The notes beneath the pieces were generated by a model. That model was not told the origin of the DNA. It worked only from the letters and a program-made list of their open reading frames with translations, and ran no database searches. A stretch of 64,000 bases of DNA. It comes from Eonycteris spelaea. Its lineage: Eukaryota; Chordata; Mammalia; Chiroptera; Pteropodidae. The translations under genes were made by a program, and so were the position numbers. The stretch is from the NCBI GenBank assembly GCA_003508835.1, contig PUFA01000570.1:62001-126000 (forward strand), written 5' to 3'. Position 1 is the stretch's first letter, and each line of letters begins with the position of its first letter. Positions 57,327-64,000 of the stretch are shown here, one piece after another.

Positions 57327-58558
57327 TGGACCATCTTCTTACACTGTATACAAGAATAAACTCAAAATGGATTAAAGACTGAAATGTAAGACTGGAAATA
57401 TAAAACTTCCAGAAGAAAGCATAGACAGTAATCTCTCTGATATTGCTAACCATAATTTTTCAGATATATCTTCCTGTGCAAGTGAAACAAAAGAAACAAT
57501 AAAAAGTTTTTGTACAGCAAAGGAAATCATCATCAACAACAAAAAAAAAGATGACCAAGTGATTGGAGAAAGATATTAGCTAATGATGCATTTGATAAGA
57601 GGTTAATATCCAAAATATGTAAAGAACTCTTACAACTCAACAACAAAAACAAACAATCCAATTTAAAAATGAGCAGAAAACCTGAACAGATACTTCACCA
57701 AAGAGGAAATACAGATGGCCAATAGACATATGAAAAGGGGCACAAGGTTACTAATCATCAGAGAAATGCAAATTAAAACCACAATGAGATATTATCTCAC
57801 ACATGTCAGAATGGCTATCATCAGTAAATCAAGGAACAAGTGTTGGCAAAGATGTGGAGAAAAGGGAATACTTATACATTGTTGGTAAGATTGGTACAAC
57901 CGCTATGAAAACAGTATGGAGTTTTCTCGAAAAAATTAAAAATGGATATACCTTCTAGGTATTTATCCAAAGAAAACCAGAACAATTCATAGAGATCTAT
58001 GCACCTCAATATTCATGGCAGCACAATTTACAATAGCCAAGATATGAAAGCAACCTAAATGCCCATCAACAGATGATTGGATAAAATAGTTATGGTTCAT
58101 ATATACAATAGAATATAACTCAACTATTAAAAAATGAAATCCTACCATTTGCAATGATATGGATAGACCTAGAAGTTATTATGTTTGTGAAATAAGTCAG
58201 ACAGAGAAAAATAAATACCATATGATTTCACTTATATGCAGAATCTAAGGAACAAAAAGAGCAAACAAATCAAAAACAGACTCACAAATATAGTGGACAA
58301 TTTGGTGATGGACAGAGGGGAGAGGGATTAGGGGTCTGGAAGAATGGAGTGAAGTATTAAAGAAGTACAAATTAGTAGTTGATAGATGGTAACAAGGATG
58401 GGGAGCATGACATAGGGAGTGCAGTTAGCACGAATGCAATGGCTAGGTGGAAAGCCAGAGGAGAGAAAAGCAATTAGGGGGATCATTTTACAAACTATGT
58501 AAATGTCTAACCAATGTACTGTACACTTGAAACTAATAAAGTAAAATTTTAAAAAATA
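56881..58558 (+). mobile_element. Second L1 3' half in direct succession, sense
   Basis: It opens in the ORF2 thumb region (GACATTTTCCAGAGAGCTAT, CCACAGCAATCTTGAGAAAG), the same point as about 55065 in the previous copy. It runs in parallel to a 3'UTR (GGACAGAGGGGAGAGGGATT, GGGGGATCATTTTACAAACT) and the tail GTACACTTGAAACTAATAAA. The copy differs from the first by many substitutions, lacks the AT array and the 56330 insertion, and contains a GAAA array. ORF2 is broken. Confidence 0.9.
57210..57327 (+). repeat. (GAAA)n microsatellite inside L1
   Basis: About 28 units of GAAA with small interruptions (AAGAAGAAAG, then GAAACAAAGAAA). It starts where intact L1 ORF2 reads GATGCAAAAAAA. On the minus strand it produces Ser/Phe/Leu repeats in two overlapping spurious frames (57121-57453). 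Confidence 0.95.
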
Positions 58559-58559
58559 T

Positions 58560-59225
58560 TTGTGATACAACTGGCATAAAATAAACTGCACTTATTTAAG
58601 TGTATGATTTGATGTTTTGACATAAGTGTATACCCACAAAAACAATGCCATAATTAGGAAGTGAGCCTATCCATTTCCCTGAACTTTCCTAATACCCATC
58701 TCTCTTTTCCTACCTGCCTCCCAGACAACTACTGATCTGTCTTCTATCACTATAGTTTGTTTTCTTCTAAAGTTTTATATGCAAGGGATCATAGAATATG
58801 CATTATTTTTGTCTGACTTCTTTTACTTAGCATAATTATTTTTAGATTCCAAGTTGCTGTGTGTATTAATAGTTCTTTCATTTTGATTGCTAAGTAGTGT
58901 TCCATGGTATAGATAGACTACAATTTATTCATACCTTTTCTTTTTAGACATTTGAGTTGTTTCCAAGTTTGGGACTATTATAAATGACACTGCATTAAGC
59001 CTTTTTTTAACCAATTTTCCTGTGGATATATGTTTTTATTTTTCTTGAATAAATATGAGAGTGCAATTACTTGGTTGTATGGTTAAGTGTATGCTTAAGT
59101 TTATAGGAAACTTTAAAACTGTTTTCCAAAGTTACATCCTTTAGATTTCCATTAGCAGTGTATGAGAGTTCTAGGTGTTTCATATCATTGCCAACACTTG
59201 GTGTGGTTGGTTTTAGAAATACATT
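58560..59225 (-). mobile_element. Old L1 3' end, antisense
   Basis: ACAACTGGCATAAAATAAAC, CACTTATTTAAGTGTATGAT, ACCCACAAAAACAATGCCAT, CCTGCCTCCCAGACAACTAC, GTTCCATGGTATAGATAGAC, AACTGTTTTCCAAAGTTACA and CATTGCCAACACTTGGTGTG follow the antisense text of an ancient L1M 3' end in order. It is older than the sense L1s on its left. Confidence 0.82.
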
Positions 59226-61049
59226 TTTTAATAATCAATCCCTGAGTTCTGTATTCAAACATTTGTGCCAAATACTATATCTTATTTAAAGATTAATGCT
59301 TGAATTAAAGTAATTAGTTCTTTTTTAATCATGTGACCTTAGTATAAATGGTTATCCATTTCTGCCTAAATGCAGGTTTATAGTTAATTAGGAATAGAGA
59401 CTGAGGACCATGGTGAAGGACATAGTCTTTGAAAGTGATCATGGTTTGTTTCTGCGCAGCATCATAGGCCTTGACTTTGTGAAGAGGAACAAAAGAAGGG
59501 ACAAGGGAAAGAAAATGTAAATAAGACCCCAAAAAACAATTTGTACTTCTCAGTTTTGTTAAAGTAAGTGTAGAGTAGGAAGAAACAAATATTTGCAAAC
59601 TGAAAGTTGTAATCATACTTTTTATGACTTTATTTCACACAGTTGGATTTTTTAAAAAAAATCAGAATCAGGCTTGAAAGCCAAAATAGATATTTCCAAG
59701 GGCGGGTGGGAAGCAACTTCTTACAAGGCAAAAAAAAAATTATTTGAATTTAGTTATGAGAAGAACCTTATTAAAGAGCATGTCATAAAGAATAAAAGAC
59801 CTAAGTCTAGTTTTCCAAAAGATCTCATGATATTAAACCTCATTGTGAAAGTGTTATTTGAATTAAAAACTTAAAGTAATTAGATAAATTGATAAATGGC
59901 AAAACATATTGTCCTTAAACCGTGATAAATGTATGGTATTCTGTCACACTAGCAGAGTAAAACTGAAGTTTGAAGTCAAACATTTTCTTCTCTATTTTTA
60001 GTGAAGAGTATATGATTTATGGAAGTGGACCTTTTCATTTTCAGAGTATAACTTCTATGTCTATTACTTTTTTAAAAATCTTGTCTCCCAAGCTGATGTT
60101 TGATGGCTGTACATATCTGTTGTGTGTTTTGTGGAGATAACTAAAATGACTAAGGGCATGGAGATCCTTGCTTATGAAGCAAGCTTAACATGAATAGTAC
60201 CCTTTAGGCAAGACAGATAAAATTTAATAGGAAATATAGTTAAGTAGATTAGCTCATTAAAGACATGCACTGAGTGATTGAAGACCTGTTCACTAGTTTA
60301 TAGAAAATGAAATAAACGTCCTGAAGTTTGGAAGAGGAAATGGGAATAATATTTGAAAGTGAAAGAGAAATATTGACTTTCTGGTTTAAAAGGTTTTTTT
60401 TTTTTTTCTGTCACAATTATAGTCCAGTTCAAGTTCTGTTAGAACTTATCGAGATAACAAAGTTATAGAGAATGATTTAAAAATCTTAGATATGTTAATA
60501 AGCTCATTTTTCCCCCTAAAGGCGACATCTGTTGAAGTTAATGATTATAAATTTCCCACAAATCATCCTTGGGTGTCCTGCTGAAATGGAACAAAAGAAG
60601 GGTCTATCTTCTCATGACATTGTTTACATTATTCATTTCTAAAGAGATAGAAAGAGGTATATAAAATAAAGATGTCTTTTTCCTTTTCATGTGTTTTGAG
60701 GCATTCCAACTAAAATTGTACATTTGTTTATATATTACTTTATAACTATTTACAATTCATTAATAACCTACTTTGTTCAATTTTATTTTATATTTAATTT
60801 TAGAATTAGAAATTTGTAACAAATACTAACTGAAAATTTTGGATAGCTTCTACTGATGCATTATTGTTTTCCAAAAATTAAACATAAAAATGAGCTGAAG
60901 ATAAAACACATACTTCCAAAATTGTGTCCTTGTTTAAAATCTAAAAGGGCCATTACTTTAATATTAGGCTAACTTGTAGTCAACGGATCAACTGTCTTCT
61001 AACACTTCTGGTCTTTCAAAACTACATATTTCTTTGTTATCCCTTATTT
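59226..61049. other. Intronic sequence, no feature recognised
   Basis: Unique-looking. The 95-codon frame at 59329-59616 (-) and 66-codon frame at 59674-59874 (+) have no recognisable family. Poly-T at 60390-60403. Confidence 0.55.
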
Positions 61050-61265
61050 GAAACTCTTTTATGTCTTTCCCTTGATAGCAAAGTTCAAATTTCTTAACAT
61101 GGAAAAAATGTCTGATCTTACCTCAGCATAATTTTCTAGCATTGCCTCCCACAACTCCTTCCTCAAATACCATGTACTCTATAACCTCTTTAAACTTCTC
61201 TCTATTCTTCAGATACTCATGCTTTTTAATTCATTTTTAATTTTTTGTATGCTCTTTGAACTGAT
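61050..61265 (+). mobile_element. L2 (LINE-2) fragment
   Basis: GATAGCAAAGTTCAAATTTC, TCTGATCTTACCTCAGCATA, CATTGCCTCCCACAACTCCT, ATACCATGTACTCTATAACC and TCAGATACTCATGCTTTTTA follow the L2 text in order (GGCATTCAAGGCCC ... CCTCATCTCCCAC ... CACGCCATGCAC ... TTTGCTCATGCTG). Confidence 0.65.
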
Positions 61266-62799
61266 TAGCTCTATTTATGGAGGTGAGTAAAAGCTTATCA
61301 ATATATAATCTCTTTTGACATGGGAACTTCTGAATTATTATAGCAAGATTAAGTATAATTATTTTATTCTCTTTAAAATAAAATTTTAAAAAATTAACAA
61401 ATAATTATTGAGCAATAATTACATTTTTGACTCCTACAAGTTCTTTGGTGTCACTATTTCATGCAATTTTAAGACTTTTTTCTAGAATGTCAGGATCAAG
61501 AAATCCAGGTAAAGCCAATGATGTCTCTGACACGCTAAATGTATGAAAAAGCGAAACCCTCTATGAAGATGTCATCATTGATTTTATTACTTGAAAATGC
61601 CACTGTCAACCTTTGTGGATTCCTAGGAGTTATGACACATGTTCTGCTCCCCAGAAAAATGGACTGAAAATTTGAAACTTTTGAAAGTACTCTGGAAAAT
61701 TGATTCATATGCTAGCAGATTCCCTATAGCCTGGTTACTTTTTATTTTTAATTTATTAATTTGAAATTTCAGTCATTTTTCTACAGTATCTCATGACAGA
61801 GTTGGGGAAGGCAATCAGAAGTCAAGTACAATTCAAAGATGGGGGGAGAATTACCCCAATAAGAAGCTTCACCACAGTATGGCTACAGTTATATGGAGTT
61901 GAAGGAAGGGAGAAAAGAAGTTAATTGGCCATTTGTATTTGTCTAGTTTGGAAAAATGGTGGATTCTATTCAGTGCTTCAGTTCACAGAATAGAAAACTG
62001 AAAAAAATATTTTTGATTTTTATCACCTGTGCTGGGTATACTAGGATTCTAAATGAATAGATAAGAAATTAACACATTGTTTGAAAAGGACAACTTGTCT
62101 TCTTTTTTATTAATATTTCCCCATATAAATAAAACTAAATTTAAAAACCTATATGCACTGAAGATTTTACTGCCAAACAGTTTACAATCTAGCCTACTGG
62201 TCAGACCATATTCAGCTTAAGCTAAATCATTCATTAGATTATACTTATTCTTCTTTTCAGACTCAGAAATACTCCCCATCCTTTTTACAGTTGATTCAGT
62301 CAAGAATGACCTAAAACTTTATATCATGCAGCCCCATCACTTTACTAAAATGCTTCCATTTTTACATTGTTTATTTTCCTTCATGGATCTCATAAAGCAG
62401 TATCTTCTTGAAAACCTTGTATGTTTTTGGCTTTATAATTATACACTATTCTTAATTTTTCTCTTCATCCATTTCATTTTCTATTTACTTCATTTTTGTG
62501 TATTTTAAATGTTATTTCCAGCAACAATAATGACTTTTTAGTTTAAATTGAATTAACTTTTTCCAAAATAAATAGTCTTAAATTTTAATTTGTCTTCTCA
62601 AGTTTACATTGATCCTCAACTAAATATGAAACAATAAAATTAAGTTCTCTGATTACATTGAATATTTATAATTTTCCCATCACATACAAATTTCCATAGT
62701 ATAAGCAAAGACATGGAAAGGACAAACAATATGTAGATATTTCTCAATTAATGCTGATATCTCAAACGACATATAATTAAAAGTTATTCATAGAGTGAC
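61266..62799. other. Intronic sequence, no feature recognised
   Basis: Unique-looking AT-rich intron. Confidence 0.55.
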
Positions 62800-63416
62800 A
62801 TTAGAAGCACAGCAGTATGAGGGGTCCCTTGATTATCTCCCCTTGAAACTACAGCAAGTTGAATAGCTATAATCCAACAGCAGATTCTCAGCCTAACAAA
62901 CACTCCTGGGAGAGCCACACATCAAGGCATCTGAAGGTGGGTGAATCAGGGTGAACAGGAGAAGAGTAGAGACAGGTGCCACTGACGCAGACTAGAACAC
63001 GCTGTGGAACTCGAGGGGAGGAGAGGAATCAGATTGTGGCATGTACTCTGTATCCTCAAACATTCCTGCCTGAGTGATCAGAATATACTACAGTGGAACC
63101 CAGCGATCAGGGCATATACAGAATATAGAGGTGTGACAGCTGTGTTCTAGCAGCTGCCATTGCCAGGGAGAAAACAAAGTCACAGAGCCTGGCTGCCTCC
63201 CCCACCCTCCCAGAGCTAGCAGCTGGCCCCATAAAAAATGTAGCAGCTATAGTTGGACTACCGAGCAGAGTGCCTGCAGCCCGAGAACTGAGGTGACAGC
63301 TCCTGAGTGGCAGATACACACTGCGGCTAATCTCAGTAACATGGGCTGGGGATACAGAGACAAGGCAGCTGAGGTCTAGCAGTCACCACTATGAGGAGAA
63401 CAAAGTCACAAGCACA
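62800..63416 (+). mobile_element. GC-richer block, probably L1 5'UTR, sense
   Basis: This block is far richer in G+C than the rest of the window. It reads like an L1 5'UTR (GGTCCCTTGATTATCTCCCC, TGAAACTACAGCAAGTTG, CCTAACAAACACTCCTGGGA, GAGCCACACATCAAGGCATC, AACAAAGTCACAGAGCCTGG). Two related units are visible. TCTAGCAGCTGCCATTGCCA with AACAAAGTCACAGAG (63148-63187) is echoed by TCTAGCAGTCACCACTATGA with AACAAAGTCACAAGC (63376-63414), roughly 230 bp apart. It ends sharply where antisense ORF2 starts. The alternative is a solitary LTR, but no LTR signals (TG...CA ends, polyadenylation signal) were seen. Confidence 0.55.
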
Positions 63417-64000
63417 CCTTCACCATTTATTGAAGACGCTTTCCTTTCTCAATTGTATGTTTTCAGCTCCTTTATTGAAAATTATTTGCCCATATATACG
63501 GGAGTTTATTTCTGGGCTCTCAATTCTATTCCATTGGTCTCTTTGTGTGTTTTTCTGCCATTACCATGCTGTTTTGATTAGTGTTGCTTTGTAATTTAAA
63601 GTCAGGCAGTGTGATACCTCTGCCCCTGTTCTTTTTTCTTAGGATTGCTTTGGCTATTCGAAGTCTTTTGTGATTCCATACACATCTGATGATTTTTTGT
63701 TCTATTTCTTTAAAAAGTGCCATTGGGATTTTGATGGGGGATTACTTTAAATATGCATATTGCTTTGGGCAATAAAGCCATTTTAACTAAGTTGATTCTT
63801 CCAATTGATGAACACAAAATATCTTTCCATTTATTTACCTCTTCTTCAATTTTTTAAAAATAATGTCTTGTAGTTTTCAATGTATAAGTCCTTCACATAT
63901 TTTGTTAAGTTTATTCCTAGGTATTTTATTTTATTTTTTGTTGCAATTGCAAAAAGAATTTTTTTCTTTTCATTTCTTTTTTCTGAAATGACATTGTTAG
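63417..64000 (-). mobile_element. L1 ORF2 segment, antisense, continuing past the window
   Basis: CACCATTTATTGAAGACGCT, AATTATTTGCCCATATATAC, TTCTATTCCATTGGTCTCTT, ACCATGCTGTTTTGATTAGT and GTCAGGCAGTGTGATACCTC, then TTTCCATTTATTTACCTCTT parallel the antisense ORF2 at 34.93-35.46 kb. The minus-strand frame 63526-63723 carries the thumb motif [19 protein letters not shown]. It is truncated on its 3' side (no C-terminus or 3'UTR to the left). Confidence 0.88.

Larger units (their letters stand above)
45799..64000 (+). other. DACH2: Intron of DACH2 downstream of the exon (3' end outside the window)
   Basis: The sequence after the donor contains no recognisable next DACH2 exon, which should encode an Ala-rich, Lys-rich segment. 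The intron therefore runs past the window end. It holds a dense block of + strand L1 copies between about 52 and 58.6 kb and an L1 5'UTR/ORF2 junction near 63.4 kb. Confidence 0.75.

Noticed and set aside
57121..57453. Two overlapping minus-strand frames (110 and 69 codons) rich in Ser, Phe and Leu
   Set aside because: They are translations of the (GAAA)n microsatellite and flanking L1 ORF2 in the wrong strand.
62800..63416. Solitary retroviral LTR
   Set aside because: No TG...CA ends, TATA box, polyadenylation signal or flanking duplication was recognised. The text reads more like an L1 5'UTR. Kept as probable L1 with moderate confidence.

Overview
This window is nuclear DNA from a placental mammal, most likely a bat. 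It is AT-rich and intronic. It carries ancient mammal-wide repeats (MIR, L2, old L1, a hAT-type element) and many younger L1 copies. The 3' ends of the younger L1s (tails like TTGGGGTAACATTGGTTAA when read antisense, and GTACACTTGAAACTAAT in sense) resemble those I know from bat genomes. No Alu, rodent B1/B2, carnivore SINEC or vespertilionid Ves SINE was seen. The bat assignment is inference; placental mammal is near certain.

One real coding feature was found: a 113-bp internal exon at 45686-45798 (+) with good splice sites. Its peptide contains GRPPKR followed by PHSVPGLLSPGL, which I recognise as DACH2, a SKI/SNO/DAC-family transcriptional cofactor that is X-linked in placental mammals. 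The rest of the window is then two parts of large DACH2 introns: 45.7 kb upstream and 18.2 kb downstream of this exon. The AT-rich, L1-dense, SINE-poor composition fits an X-linked gene.

Layout: 1-0.4 kb, old antisense L1. 0.4-8 kb, mostly unique intron. 8.0-9.95 kb, a mosaic of L1 pieces, including one young L1 3' end flanked by a 10-bp target-site duplication. 10.9-11.6 kb, an L1 3' end. 14.26 kb, a U6 snRNA pseudogene next to an L2. 16.8-20.8 kb, a cluster of MIR/L2 copies on the + strand plus a 5'-inverted L1 (17.56-18.5 kb). 22-33.6 kb, mostly unique with MIRs, a hAT-type element, microsatellites and old repeats. 33.65-39.25 kb, a nearly complete antisense L1 with decayed ORF1 and ORF2, followed by an unrelated + strand L1 3' end. 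39.5-51 kb, unique intron with the exon and a homeodomain-motif-rich candidate regulatory stretch (42.35-42.64 kb). 52-58.6 kb, a pile of + strand L1s, including two successive 3' halves of the same type. 58.6-59.2 kb, old antisense L1. 59.2-62.8 kb, unique intron. 62.8-64 kb, a GC-richer L1 5'UTR-like block abutting antisense L1 ORF2.

I found no evidence of an undescribed multi-gene system. The window is one exon of one developmental regulator plus transposon-shaped intron. Points worth following up are the exon's N-terminal residues, the candidate enhancers, the U6 pseudogene, and the L1 rearrangements (5' inversion, serial insertion or duplication, 5'UTR/ORF2 head-to-head junction). Repeat boundaries are by eye, usually good to about 10-30 bases. 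Family names below class level are given only where recognised.
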